From positions 1 through 64,000 of the forward strand of contig NZ_QWLM01000014.1 of NCBI RefSeq assembly GCF_003515945.1: a DNA stretch of 64,000 nucleotides, in the 5' to 3' direction. A program made the translations under genes and the position numbers. Under the pieces are notes generated by a model that ran no database searches, was not told the DNA's origin, and was given only the letters and a program-made list of their open reading frames with translations. Below are positions 19,048 through 27,098 of this stretch, piece by piece; position 1 is the first letter of the stretch, and each line of letters starts with the position of its first letter. This stretch comes from Dermacoccus abyssi (GTDB taxonomy: Bacteria > Actinomycetota > Actinomycetes > Actinomycetales > Dermatophilaceae).

Positions 19048-20850
19048 TCAGGGCGTGACGAGTTCGCGCAGACGCTGCGGGCCGACGGCCAGCAGGAGCG
19101 TGGGAAGGCGCGGACCCGTGTCCTTGCCGATGAGCAGGTTGTAGAGCAGCTTGAAGAACTCCCTCTGGCTCGCACCGAGCTCGGCGGCCGTCTCGGGGTC
19201 GGCCTTGCGGTCGGGGCGGAAGTTCGCGTCCTTGCCCGCCTGCACCTTCGGCACGCCGTAGACCTGCGTGGTGAGTCCGTCGAGCGTCCACACGTCCTCG
19301 ATGCGGCCGAGGCCCTCGGCGCCGTCGACGTCCTTGCCGTCGAGCAGGATCCGAAGCTGTTCGCGCTGCGAGTCGGTGGCCGCGGCAATGCCTGCCTCGT
19401 CCTTCGTCTCACGCACGACAGTGCGCTCGTCGTCGGGCATGTACCGCTCGACCCAGCGCTCCACACAGCTCAGGCGCGGACGCAGGACGTCGAGGCTCGA
19501 CGGCGCGTTCGCCGGGTCGAGGTTGCCGACGATGCGAAGCGTCTGCTCCTCATCGCCCGTCGTGATGTCGTTGATGCTCGCGAGGGTGCGGTAGGCCACC
19601 GGGTGCGGCGTGGAGGGCAGCTCGCCCTCGGCCGTCGTCGAGGCGCGCACGAGCGCAGCCACGTCACCGGGCTGGCCCTTCTCGGAGCCCACCTTGGCCA
19701 CGAGCGCGTCCCACTCGTCGTACATGCGCTGCACGTCGGAGTCGAACGCGACGGTGAAGCTCTGGTTGGGCTTCTTGCGCGCGTACAGCCAGCGCAGCAG
19801 CGCGGGCTCCATGATTGTCAGGGCGTCGGTGGGAATCGGCACGCCACCCTTGGACGAGCTCATCTTCGCCATGCCCTTGATGCCCACGAAGGCGTACATC
19901 GGGCCGAGGGGACGCTCCCACCCGAAGATGGGTGCCACGTCCTTGCCGACGACGAATGAACTGCCGGGGCTCTGGTGGTCGACGCCGGAGGGCTCGAAGA
20001 CGACGCCCTCGTACTTCCAGCGCATCGGCCAGTCGATCTTCCACACGAGCTTGCCGTTGTGGTGCTCGCGCAGAACGACCGTCTCCTCGTGGCCGCAGCG
20101 GCACGTGTAGGTGAGGTCGGTGGTCTCGTCGTCGTAGGCGGTGACGGTGGTGAAGTCGGTGCCGCACTTCGAGCAGTAGGGCTTGTACGGGTAGTAGCCG
20201 CTCGAGCTGCCGCCGTCGTCCTCACCGGCCGCACCGGAACCTTCTTCGGCCTCGGCGGCCGCAGCCTGCTCCTCTTCCGACAGGACGGGCGCTTTCTTGC
20301 CACCCTTGACGGGCTTCGCAGCGGCGTCGTTCTTGGGGAGCGTGCGGTAGCGGGCGAGGATGGCGTCGAGCTCGTCGCGCTTGCTCATCGCGAAGAGGAT
20401 CTCGTCGGTGTAGGCCCCGGACGTGTACTGCTCGGTCTGGCTGATGCCGCGGTAGACGACACCGAGGGCGTCGAGGCCGGCCTCGAACTCGGTGCGGAAG
20501 TGCTCGGCCCAGCTCGACGCGCTGGAACCCTTCGGCGCAGGCACGCGCGTGAGCGGCATGCCGATGTACTGCTGCCAGGAGTCGTCGACGTTCGGGACGT
20601 TGGGCACCTTGCGGTAGCGGTCGAAGTCGTCCCAGCTGATGATGTGCTCGCACTCGACGCCGCGGCGGCGGATCTCGTCGACGACGAGGTGCGGGGTCAT
20701 GACCTCGCGCAGGTTGCCGAGGTGCACCGGGCCAGAGGGGCTGATGCCGGAGGCGACGACGACCTTCGTGCCGCGGCGTTCGGCCTCGGCGATCGTCTCG
20801 TCGGCAAGTCGGGAAACCCAGTCGGCGTCGGGCGGCAGCACAGTAGTCAC
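19048..20850 (-). CDS. lysS: Lysyl-tRNA synthetase, class I
   Basis: 600 residues of the class I (Rossmann) LysRS, not the common class II enzyme. GISPSGPVHLGNLRE contains the HIGH-type signature, KMSSSKGGVP is the KMSKS loop, and EHIISWDDFDRYRKVPN is typical of archaeal-type LysRS. A CxxC pair plus a second CxCGH around residues 225-260 look like a zinc site. An Ala/Glu-rich insert (about 180-215) is low complexity. It charges tRNA-Lys. Start GTG 20850 is 6 nt behind TAAACT, suggesting a leaderless mRNA. Class I LysRS occurs in archaea and scattered bacteria. Confidence 0.95.
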   Translation of the reverse strand: MTTVLPPDADWVSRLADETIAEAERRGTKVVVASGISPSGPVHLGNLREVMTPHLVVDEIRRRGVECEHIISWDDFDRYRKVPNVPNVDDSWQQYIGMPLTRVPAPKGSSASSWAEHFRTEFEAGLDALGVVYRGISQTEQYTSGAYTDEILFAMSKRDELDAILARYRTLPKNDAAAKPVKGGKKAPVLSEEEQAAAAEAEEGSGAAGEDDGGSSSGYYPYKPYCSKCGTDFTTVTAYDDETTDLTYTCRCGHEETVVLREHHNGKLVWKIDWPMRWKYEGVVFEPSGVDHQSPGSSFVVGKDVAPIFGWERPLGPMYAFVGIKGMAKMSSSKGGVPIPTDALTIMEPALLRWLYARKKPNQSFTVAFDSDVQRMYDEWDALVAKVGSEKGQPGDVAALVRASTTAEGELPSTPHPVAYRTLASINDITTGDEEQTLRIVGNLDPANAPSSLDVLRPRLSCVERWVERYMPDDERTVVRETKDEAGIAAATDSQREQLRILLDGKDVDGAEGLGRIEDVWTLDGLTTQVYGVPKVQAGKDANFRPDRKADPETAAELGASQREFFKLLYNLLIGKDTGPRLPTLLLAVGPQRLRELVTP

Positions 20851-20856
20851 CCGGCC

Positions 20857-20862
20857 AGTTTA
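20857..20862 (-). promoter_or_regulatory. -10 box of lysS, leaderless layout
   Basis: TAAACT on the minus strand, 6 nt before GTG 20850. Confidence 0.55.
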
Positions 20863-20932
20863 GAGGGCGGCGGCGCGGCGGCTCGACCGGGTTTCGGCGC
20901 GTTTGGCGACGGAGGGGTCACCTCATGCCGTT

Positions 20933-20993
20933 GGGCGGAGTTTGCTGCGGTTGGGCCCAGGCAGCGACTACCCAACCGCAGGGAAGTCTGCCC
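20933..20993. repeat. Long imperfect stem-loop between DUF402 and lysS
   Basis: The core arms TGCGGTTGGG (20946-20955) and CCCAACCGCA (20971-20980) are perfect and are extended outward by GGGCGGAGTT / AAGTCTGCCC. It lies downstream of the DUF402 gene and upstream of lysS on the same strand, so it is probably a terminator. Confidence 0.6.
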
Positions 20994-21025
20994 AGCGCCG
21001 AGGGCGTCGAGCGGGCGTACTCGGC

Positions 21026-21535
21026 TCAAATCTTGGCGAGCCAGGCTCGGTGGGAGCCGTCGAAGGGCGCTTCACCGTTCTCGATCATCGAGCGGACGGC
21101 GTCGGCCGCTTCGCGAGCAGCCGTGACGAGCCGTGCCGGGTAGGCGAAGTCGCGCGTGTGCGCCTCGAACTCGTCCTCGTCGTCGATCTCGACGACGCCC
21201 GTCGTCCGCTTGATGACGTCGAGGTCGAGGTCGAGCGTGAAGGCTTCGCCCTGGTTGACGGTGGTCGGCGTCGTGATGTCGACGTAGACCTCGATCGTGC
21301 GGCTGCGCCCGGCGGGTTCGGCGTTGAACGTGGCGACCCACCACTGCTCGTCAGGAATGAGCACGACGTGGTTGCACGGCACCTTCTGGCTCGTGCCGGG
21401 CTTGCTCACCTCGGTGCCCTTGCGCCCGCCGAGCCACAGGCCGTTGGCGTCCTGGCCGAGGATCTCCAGTTCGCTGCCCCAGTGCTCGTCGCCGTTGTAC
21501 TTGCCGAATTGAAGTCGTGTTTTCTCGCGCGCCAC
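21026..21535 (-). CDS. DUF402 domain protein
   Basis: 169 residues. The pattern CNHVVLIPDEQWWVATFNAE, EVYVDITTPT and LDLDLDVIKRTTGVVEIDDEDEFE is the DUF402 (FomD/SA1684-like) barrel, with the acidic residues that bind divalent metal in nucleoside diphosphatases of this fold. Activity on nucleotides is therefore possible but not shown. Start GTG 21535 is 6 nt behind TAGGCT. It lies 9 nt downstream of the tetR stop on the same strand. Confidence 0.8.
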   Translation of the reverse strand: MAREKTRLQFGKYNGDEHWGSELEILGQDANGLWLGGRKGTEVSKPGTSQKVPCNHVVLIPDEQWWVATFNAEPAGRSRTIEVYVDITTPTTVNQGEAFTLDLDLDVIKRTTGVVEIDDEDEFEAHTRDFAYPARLVTAAREAADAVRSMIENGEAPFDGSHRAWLAKI

Positions 21536-21541
21536 GTCGTC

Positions 21542-21547
21542 AGCCTA
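21542..21547 (-). promoter_or_regulatory. -10 box of the DUF402 gene, leaderless layout
   Basis: TAGGCT on the minus strand overlaps the last codon of the tetR gene and ends 6 nt before GTG 21535. Confidence 0.5.
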
Positions 21548-22213
21548 CCGAGAGGGGTGGTTCGGAGCGTCCGATGCGAACTTCGGCGCGATGACGGACC
21601 GGACGGCACGACGAACGGGTGAGGGCAGCCGGGAGAACCGCGCGAGGGTTCGGTCGAGTTCGCGCAGTGTGGCGAAGGAGCCCGACAGGGCGCCCGGTTC
21701 GGCGCCGTCGACGAGCACTGTGCCGAGCATGCCCGACAGGGCTGCCTCGACGACGCTCGCGGGCGAGACGAGCCCCTCGACGGGACTGTCGACCATCGCT
21801 CGCTCGAGCGCCTCGCCGACGACCGTGCGCCACTCGCCGAGCAACTCCCGCGCCAGCTTCGCCAGCGCCTCGTCCTGCCCCGCAGCGGCGAGGAGCTGAG
21901 CCATGAGCGCCGCACCGCCGTCAGCGCGGTCGGTGCCGAGTTCGGCCTTCACGGCGTCGAGGACCTCGCCGAGCCCGTGGGCCGAGGCGAGGGCCTCGCG
22001 GTACCGCTCAAGCGCCTCGTCGACGGACTCGCGGTAGGCGGCCGCGACGAGGTCGCCCAGGGTGCCGAAGTGGTAGAAGATCAGCGCCTGGTTGACGCCT
22101 GCCTCGGCCGCCACGGATCGCGCCGTGACGGACGCGAGTCCGCGCCGTCCGACGATCGTGACGACGGCCGCACGAAGACGCCGCTGGGTGAGTGCGGCTG
22201 CTTCCCTCGCCAT
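21545..22213 (-). CDS. TetR-family transcriptional regulator
   Basis: 222 residues. The N-terminal DNA-binding domain is RRGLASVTARSVAAEAGVNQ followed by ALIFYHFGTLGDLVAAAYRE, the helix-turn-helix and fourth helix of TetR proteins. The rest is an all-helical ligand domain with no informative motif. It is divergent from a small membrane protein gene, and the 70-bp interval holds two perfect 16-bp palindromes that are obvious operator candidates, so it probably represses both itself and that gene. Confidence 0.9.
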   Translation of the reverse strand: MAREAAALTQRRLRAAVVTIVGRRGLASVTARSVAAEAGVNQALIFYHFGTLGDLVAAAYRESVDEALERYREALASAHGLGEVLDAVKAELGTDRADGGAALMAQLLAAAGQDEALAKLARELLGEWRTVVGEALERAMVDSPVEGLVSPASVVEAALSGMLGTVLVDGAEPGALSGSFATLRELDRTLARFSRLPSPVRRAVRSVIAPKFASDAPNHPSR

Positions 22214-22234
22214 GGAACTCCTCCCCCGAAACCC

Positions 22235-22284
22235 TTGAGCAGTCGCTCAATGAGCCCTACATCAGCAATTGAGCAACCGCTCAA
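22235..22284. promoter_or_regulatory. Two TetR operator palindromes
   Basis: TTGAGC-AGTC-GCTCAA (22235-22250) and TTGAGC-AACC-GCTCAA (22269-22284) are perfect inverted repeats with identical arms, 34 bp apart centre to centre, between tetR and the divergent small gene. Confidence 0.8.
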
Positions 22285-22308
22285 ATGTGCGGAGAAGGGC
22301 GGAACGCC

Positions 22309-22581
22309 ATGTCACAGCACGTCACCTCGGGTACGACGCGTCCGACGCACCCCTCACCCGGCTTCTCGCGGAACGACGCTCGACTCGTGGCGAGCCTGAG
22401 CGGAGGACTCGGCGCTCTCGGCGCAGTGGTCGGACTCGCCGTCGGTCTCAGGACGTACACGCCGACGGCGTGGTTTGCGGCGCTCGAGGTCGGTGCGCCC
22501 GCTGCCTGGCTCGGGTTGATGCTCGGACTCACCATCGTCGGAGTGCGCCGCCTGGCCGCCCGGCGCCGTCGCGCTCACTGA
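22309..22581 (+). CDS. Small two-helix membrane protein
   Basis: 90 residues from ATG 22309 (AAGGGCGG 5-10 nt upstream). Two hydrophobic segments, ASLSGGLGALGAVVGLAVGL and VGAPAAWLGLMLGLTIVGV, are followed by a basic tail RRLAARRRRAH that should stay in the cytoplasm. No family recognised. The frame is open eight codons upstream, but those codons lie in the operator. Its position opposite tetR, with two shared operators, makes it the likely regulated target. Confidence 0.65.
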   Translation: MSQHVTSGTTRPTHPSPGFSRNDARLVASLSGGLGALGAVVGLAVGLRTYTPTAWFAALEVGAPAAWLGLMLGLTIVGVRRLAARRRRAH

Positions 22582-22596
22582 TCACGGACCCGAAAT

Positions 22597-22755
22597 CGTC
22601 CCTTCTTTTGCGCGACCGGATGCCCCGCCCACCACAAGCGCAGAAATCTTCCCCACGAGTGCGCAAGCAAGCGCCTTGCACACCACAAGGGAAGAGACCT
22701 TCCCTTCTTGCGCGCAAGCAGACGTCTTGGACACAAGAAGGGAAGAAAACATCCC
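22597..22755. repeat. Degenerate copies of a dispersed palindromic repeat
   Basis: The 22582-23036 interval has no credible gene. Its first part carries several partial copies of the CCCTTCTTGTGCGCAAG / CAAGAAGGGAAGAAAAC motif. The clearest stem is CTTCCCTTCTTG (22699-22710) with CAAGAAGGGAAG (22734-22745). Intact copies lie at 55862-55928 and 57022-57076. Confidence 0.7.
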
Positions 22756-22966
22756 AATTCGGACCGACCCGACCCGACGCGACGCAGGCCATGTCCGAAG
22801 ACGCGGACGAGGTCACGTCCGAGCAGCAACGAGAGCCGCCCCCCAACGGCACCACGCTGGAGGCGGACGCCGTGAGGTCGAGCGCGGCGCGAAGCAGTGG
22901 CTGAGCTTGCGAAGCCGGTGCGAGCCCCGCGCCCGACCTCACGGCCCGAAGCCCTGTCGCACCGAG

Positions 22967-23012
22967 CGAAGGCCCCCGAATAGCGAGCTCGCTCGCAGTT
23001 CGGGGGCCTTCG
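22967..23012. terminator. Terminator after purA
   Basis: The stem CGAAGGCCCCCGAA / TTCGGGGGCCTTCG with an 18-nt loop lies 25 bp past the purA stop. Confidence 0.8.
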
Positions 23013-23036
23013 CCGGAAGACGGGGCGAGGGAAGAC

Positions 23037-24320
23037 TCAGACCAGCTCGTGGCGTTGAATGATCTCGTCGCGGCCGGGGCCGACGCCGATGGCGGAGATG
23101 CGTGCGCCGATCTGCTCCTCGACGAAGAGGATGTACTTCTGCGCGTTTTCCGGCAGGTCCTCGAAGGTGCGGCAGCCGGTGATGTCCTGCTTCCAACCGG
23201 GCAGCATTTCGTAGACGGGCTTCGCGTGGTGGAAGTCGGTCTGGTTCTCGGGCATCTCGTCGAAGCGCTTGCCGTCGACCTCGTAGGCGACGCAGACGGG
23301 GATCTCGTCGAAGGTGTCGAGGTTGTCGAGCTTCGTCACGACGAAGTCGGTGACGCCGTTGACGCGTGCGGCGTAGCGGCCGATGACGACGTCGAGCCAG
23401 CCGACGCGGCGCGGACGGCCGGTCGTCGTGCCGAACTCGTGGCCGATCTCGCGGAGGGTGTCGCCGACCTCGTCGTGCAATTCGGTGGGGAACGGGCCCT
23501 CGCCGACGCGCGTGGTGAACGCCTTGAGGATGGCGATGACGCGGTCGATGCTCGTGGGCGGGATGCCGGCGCCGGTGCAGGCGCCCGCGGAGATGGCGTT
23601 GGACGACGTCACGTACGGGTAGGTGCCGTGGTCGACGTCGAGCAGCGTGGCCTGGCCGGCCTCGCAGAGGACGACCTCGTCGGCGTCGAGTGCCTTGCTG
23701 AGGAGCAGGGACGTGTCGGCCACCATGGGGCGCAGGCGCTCGGCGTACTGCAGCAGGTCCTCGACGACCTCGTCGACCTCGATGGCGCGGCGGTTGTACG
23801 TCTTGACGAGCAGCTGGTTCTTCAGTTCGAGCGCCGCCTCGACTTTCTGGCGCAGGATCGACTCGTCGAAGATGTCCTGCACGCGGATGCCGATGCGGTT
23901 CATCTTGTCGGCGTACGTGGGGCCGATGCCGCGGCCGGTGGTGCCGATCTTGCGCTGGCCGAGGAAGCGCTCGGAAACCTGGTCGATGACCTTGTTGTAG
24001 CGCGGGATGAGGTGCGCGTTGGAGGACACGACAAGCTTGGACGTGTCGACGCCGCGGGCCTCGAGAGCGTCGAGCTCCTCGAAGAGGACGCCGAGGTCGA
24101 CGACGACGCCGTTGGCGATGACGGGCGTGACGCCCGGCGTCAGGATGCCCGAGGGCAACAGGTGCAGGGCGTACTTCTCGCCGCCCACGACGACGGTGTG
24201 GCCGGCGTTGTTACCGCCGTTGAACTTCACGACGTAGTCGATGCGACTTCCGAGGAGGTCGGTGGCCTTGCCCTTGCCTTCGTCGCCCCACTGGGCACCG
24301 ACGAGCACGATTGCCGGCAT
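23037..24320 (-). CDS. purA: Adenylosuccinate synthetase PurA
   Basis: 427 residues, normal length. It joins IMP and aspartate with GTP on the way to [23 protein letters not shown] is the GTP P-loop with the catalytic Asp; [11 protein letters not shown] holds the His; [15 protein letters not shown] and [14 protein letters not shown] are further signatures. The conserved start is the ATG at 24320; the frame upstream is not coding. It stands alone, 154 bp from the regulator gene upstream. Confidence 0.98.
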   Translation of the reverse strand: MPAIVLVGAQWGDEGKGKATDLLGSRIDYVVKFNGGNNAGHTVVVGGEKYALHLLPSGILTPGVTPVIANGVVVDLGVLFEELDALEARGVDTSKLVVSSNAHLIPRYNKVIDQVSERFLGQRKIGTTGRGIGPTYADKMNRIGIRVQDIFDESILRQKVEAALELKNQLLVKTYNRRAIEVDEVVEDLLQYAERLRPMVADTSLLLSKALDADEVVLCEAGQATLLDVDHGTYPYVTSSNAISAGACTGAGIPPTSIDRVIAILKAFTTRVGEGPFPTELHDEVGDTLREIGHEFGTTTGRPRRVGWLDVVIGRYAARVNGVTDFVVTKLDNLDTFDEIPVCVAYEVDGKRFDEMPENQTDFHHAKPVYEMLPGWKQDITGCRTFEDLPENAQKYILFVEEQIGARISAIGVGPGRDEIIQRHELV

Positions 24321-24474
24321 GCGGATCAACTGCCTTTGGTTGCTGCTGGGCCGACGCCCTCGGGCGCGGCGCGTGCCGTGCGGCACACCCGCGCGAGGCG
24401 TCGACTCTTACCGCCCAAGGGTACCCGCTCGCCCCGTCGGGGCCGTGATGACGCTCACGGCGGCATGGGGACGT

Positions 24475-25455
24475 TCAGGCTCCGGAGCTTCTTCGCGGAA
24501 CTGAGCCGACGATTCCGCGCTCGGTCAGTTCGACCGCCAGCTGGAAGCGTGTCTCGACGTTGCACTCGTCCATGAGGGCAGCGATCCGACGGCGGACGGT
24601 GCGCAGGCTGACGCCGAGCACGCGGGCGATGGCCTCGTCCTTGAGGCCGGCCTGCATAAGCTCGACGAGACGCTCCGATGTCGTGTCGACGCCGTCGTCG
24701 ACGGTGGTCGAGGCTGCCCAGAGGCGGTCGAACAGTTCGACGAAGGCCCGCACGACGACCGGGTCCCGCAGCACGGCGTATCGGCCCTCGTCACCACCCC
24801 ACTCGGTGTTGGCGAGGACGAGATCGGTGCCGTAACAGACGAATTCGTTCGGAATGTGGTTGGCGAGGCGCTGACTCTCCCCCATGGCCGCCCACTGGGC
24901 CACCTCGAGGGTGCGGCTGCTCGCGGCGTCGAACTCGTGCAGTCCGTAGAGCCCGCGCCCCTCCTCGACGAGGCGGCACAGGACGGGCTGTTCGTCGGGC
25001 GTGAAGGCGACGGCGTCGGTGTGCGTCATGCGGATGGGGCCGGACGTCGACGCCGCAAGGTGCTCCATGACATCGGCAAGGCCGGAGGCGTCGATGTACT
25101 CGCGGACCGGCTCGTCGGACGACGAGTGCTCCTGCCCCGCACGGTGGTCGCCGGCGAATCCGTCGATGGCGTCACGCAGCCGGGCGAGGTCTCGGCGTCG
25201 CTCCGCGAGGCGCGCCTCCTCGGCCGAGAGGATGCGTTCGAGGCCGGCGCGCGGGTGGTCGGCCTGGACAAGGCCTTCCTCGTTGATACGCACGAGCCGC
25301 ATGGCGCGCAGCGCCTCTGTGGCGTCGTCGATCTCGGCGGTGGACCGGTTGAGGCGCGCGGCATACACGGACGCGGGACGCGCCTGATCGCGCAGCACCT
25401 GGCGGTAGAGCTGTTCGGCAAGGTCGTCGAGGCCGAGGACGGCGAGGCGGTTCAC
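24475..25455 (-). CDS. LuxR-type HTH transcriptional regulator with TrmB-like N-terminus
   Basis: 326 residues. The N-terminal 70 resemble a TrmB-like winged helix (LGLDDLAEQLYRQVLRDQ). A coiled stretch (about 75-100) follows, then a central sensor-like region, and a C-terminal LuxR helix-turn-helix with LVELMQAGLKDEAIARVLGV and SLRTVRRRIAALMDECNVET. This architecture is common in actinobacteria and usually orphan; the signal is unknown. Start GTG 25455 is 6 nt behind TAATGT. A perfect 15-bp-arm palindrome lies just upstream and may be its own operator. Confidence 0.85.
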   Translation of the reverse strand: MNRLAVLGLDDLAEQLYRQVLRDQARPASVYAARLNRSTAEIDDATEALRAMRLVRINEEGLVQADHPRAGLERILSAEEARLAERRRDLARLRDAIDGFAGDHRAGQEHSSSDEPVREYIDASGLADVMEHLAASTSGPIRMTHTDAVAFTPDEQPVLCRLVEEGRGLYGLHEFDAASSRTLEVAQWAAMGESQRLANHIPNEFVCYGTDLVLANTEWGGDEGRYAVLRDPVVVRAFVELFDRLWAASTTVDDGVDTTSERLVELMQAGLKDEAIARVLGVSLRTVRRRIAALMDECNVETRFQLAVELTERGIVGSVPRRSSGA

Positions 25456-25461
25456 GCGTCC

Positions 25462-25467
25462 ACATTA
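25462..25467 (-). promoter_or_regulatory. -10 box of the LuxR-type regulator, leaderless layout
   Basis: TAATGT on the minus strand with 6 nt to GTG 25455. Confidence 0.5.
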
Positions 25468-25472
25468 GGACA

Positions 25473-25514
25473 GACGAGGGGGACATGACCCCTCCCGGCC
25501 ATGTCCCCCTCGTC
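25473..25514. promoter_or_regulatory. Perfect palindrome upstream of the LuxR-type gene
   Basis: GACGAGGGGGACATG (25473-25487) and CATGTCCCCCTCGTC (25500-25514) are exact complements around a 12-nt centre. It covers the -35 region of the leaderless promoter. It is either an autoregulatory operator or a terminator for the DUF3151 transcript. The following 185 bp to DUF3151 show no gene. Confidence 0.6.
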
Positions 25515-25700
25515 CCCGCCACCGCGGACGGTGGCAGACGATGCGCACGCTGTTCCCTCGTTCGCTCGTCCCCCAGAGACGAACGCTCCCTGAACGCGCC
25601 ATCGCACACCTCTGACGCAGGCGGGTGACGATCGGTTCCCTCACGTGACGACGAATCGGGACAGCACCAACGCGAGTCGCGCCGGGGCTCGCTCAGCTGG

Positions 25701-26102
25701 TCAGAGGCCGAGCTCGCGAGCGCCCGTGGCCGAGGAGTCGCGCAGGAAGTCGGCGCAGCGACGCTGTTCGTCGGTTTCGCCGATGGCGCCGGCGGCCTTG
25801 CTCAGCGCGCCGAGTGCACGCAGGAAGCCGCGGTTCGGCTCGTGCTCCCACGGCACCGGGCCCTGGCCGCGCCAGCCGGCCTTGCGCAGCGAGTCGAGCC
25901 CGCGGTGGTAGCCGGTGCGGGCGTAGGCGTACCCCTCGACGGCCTCGCCGTCGTCGAGCGCGTCCTCGGCGAGCTGGGCCCACACGAGCGAGCTGGCCGG
26001 GTACATGCGGGCGACGTCGCGCGGGTGGACGCCGGCGTCGAGCTTCTCGGCGGCCGGGTCGACGTCGAGCTTGGTTTCGGGGATTCCGAGCAGGTTGTCC
26101 AT
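25701..26102 (-). CDS. DUF3151 protein
   Basis: 133 residues, the normal size of this actinobacterial family. It begins MDNLLGIPETKLDVDPAAEKL and contains VWAQLAEDALDDGEAVEGYAYARTGYHRGLD with GWRGQGPVPWEHEPNRGFLRAL, which define DUF3151. It is helical, soluble and has no known activity. It diverges from the cobalamin riboswitch and cbiM. No relation to cobalt is implied. Confidence 0.85.
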   Translation of the reverse strand: MDNLLGIPETKLDVDPAAEKLDAGVHPRDVARMYPASSLVWAQLAEDALDDGEAVEGYAYARTGYHRGLDSLRKAGWRGQGPVPWEHEPNRGFLRALGALSKAAGAIGETDEQRRCADFLRDSSATGARELGL

Positions 26103-26210
26103 GGCGCCATTCAAACATCGAGCGCCGACAACCTCGTCCACGGTGGTGACACCCACTCACGTCGTCGAAGAAGCCGCGCCCGCTGTCCCCACCACGCAAC
26201 TCGCCGCTGT

Positions 26211-26216
26211 TAGGCT
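26211..26216 (+). promoter_or_regulatory. -10 box of the cbi operon
   Basis: TAGGCT about 10 nt before the riboswitch aptamer. Transcription would begin near 26223. The -35 is weak. Confidence 0.45.
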
Positions 26217-26222
26217 CCCGTC

Positions 26223-26340
26223 GTCGCCTCAAGATCGAGGAACCCGGTGAGAGTCCGGGACGGTCGCGCCACTGTGAGCGGGTTTTCCGCGAGTCAGGAA
26301 CTCGAGGGCGAAGCATTGTCGGGACGCGTCATCCCGGGAA
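26223..26340 (+). ncRNA. Cobalamin (adenosylcobalamin-type) riboswitch
   Basis: The leader of cbiM has the conserved B12-box sequence in order: GAGGAACCCGGTGAGAGTCC, then CGGTCGCGCCACTGTGAGCG, then GAGTCAGGAACTC. A small hairpin (CGGGA / TCCCG at 26320-26336) sits directly before the GGGAAGG Shine-Dalgarno and could mask it when cobalamin binds, giving translational control. Cobalt uptake genes downstream are the classic target. Confidence 0.9.
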
Positions 26341-26351
26341 GGTGCATTGCG

Positions 26352-27098
26352 ATGCATATTGCCGAGGGCTTCTTGCCACCCCTCCACGCGGCCGCTTGGA
26401 CGGCCGTCTCCGCGCCGTTCGTCGTTCACGGCGTCCGCCGCATCACGCAGATCACGCGTGAACACCCTGATTCCAAACTCCTGCTCGCCGGCGTCGGTGC
26501 CTACTCGTTCGTGCTGTCGGCCATCAAGCTGCCGTCGGTCACGGGCAGTTCGTCGCACCCGACGGGCACGGGTGAGGGCGCCGTCATCTTCAAGCCACCC
26601 GTCATGGCCGCGTTGGGCACGATCGTGCTCATCTTCCAGGCGTTGCTGCTCGCGCACGGCGGCCTGACGACGTTGGGCGCCAACGTGTTCTCCATGGCGA
26701 TCGTCGGGCCGTGGGTCGCCTACGGCACCTACCGTCTCCTGGGCCGGGCGCCGTTCTCGGTGGCCGTCTTCTTCGCCGTCGCCCTGGCCGACCTGGCCAC
26801 GTACGTCGTCACCGCCACGCAGCTGGCCATCGCGTTCCCCGACGCCCAGAGCGGCTTCTTCGGCGCATGGTCGCGCTTCCTCGGCCTGTTCGCGCTCACT
26901 CAGATTCCGCTCGCCATCGTTGAGGGCCTCATCGGCGTGCTCCTCATGAACGCCCTGCGTTCGTGGGCGGGCCCGCAGCTGCAGGGCCTCGGCTTCGGCA
27001 AGGGCCGCCGCGATGTCTTCGACGACGAGCCTGGCGAATCCGACACTCCCGCCACGACCGACGACACCCTCAACACGCCCGCCGGAGGTGCCCGATGA
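26352..27098 (+). CDS. cbiM: Energy-coupling factor cobalt transporter S component CbiM
   Basis: 248 residues, a membrane protein with about seven helices. The N-terminus [16 protein letters not shown] is the CbiM signature in which the free N-terminus and His2 bind Co2+. [17 protein letters not shown] and [19 protein letters not shown] carry the other conserved histidines. It is the substrate-binding subunit for cobalt import to support B12 synthesis. The start is ATG 26352 after GGGAAGG; a longer frame upstream is inside the riboswitch. Its stop overlaps the next gene as ATGA. Confidence 0.95.
   Translation: MHIAEGFLPPLHAAAWTAVSAPFVVHGVRRITQITREHPDSKLLLAGVGAYSFVLSAIKLPSVTGSSSHPTGTGEGAVIFKPPVMAALGTIVLIFQALLLAHGGLTTLGANVFSMAIVGPWVAYGTYRLLGRAPFSVAVFFAVALADLATYVVTATQLAIAFPDAQSGFFGAWSRFLGLFALTQIPLAIVEGLIGVLLMNALRSWAGPQLQGLGFGKGRRDVFDDEPGESDTPATTDDTLNTPAGGAR

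Noticed and set aside
22791-22904. 37-codon acidic + frame MSEDADEVTSEQQREPPPNG...
   Set aside because: No Shine-Dalgarno, low complexity, inside a repeat-rich gap; not enough to call a gene.
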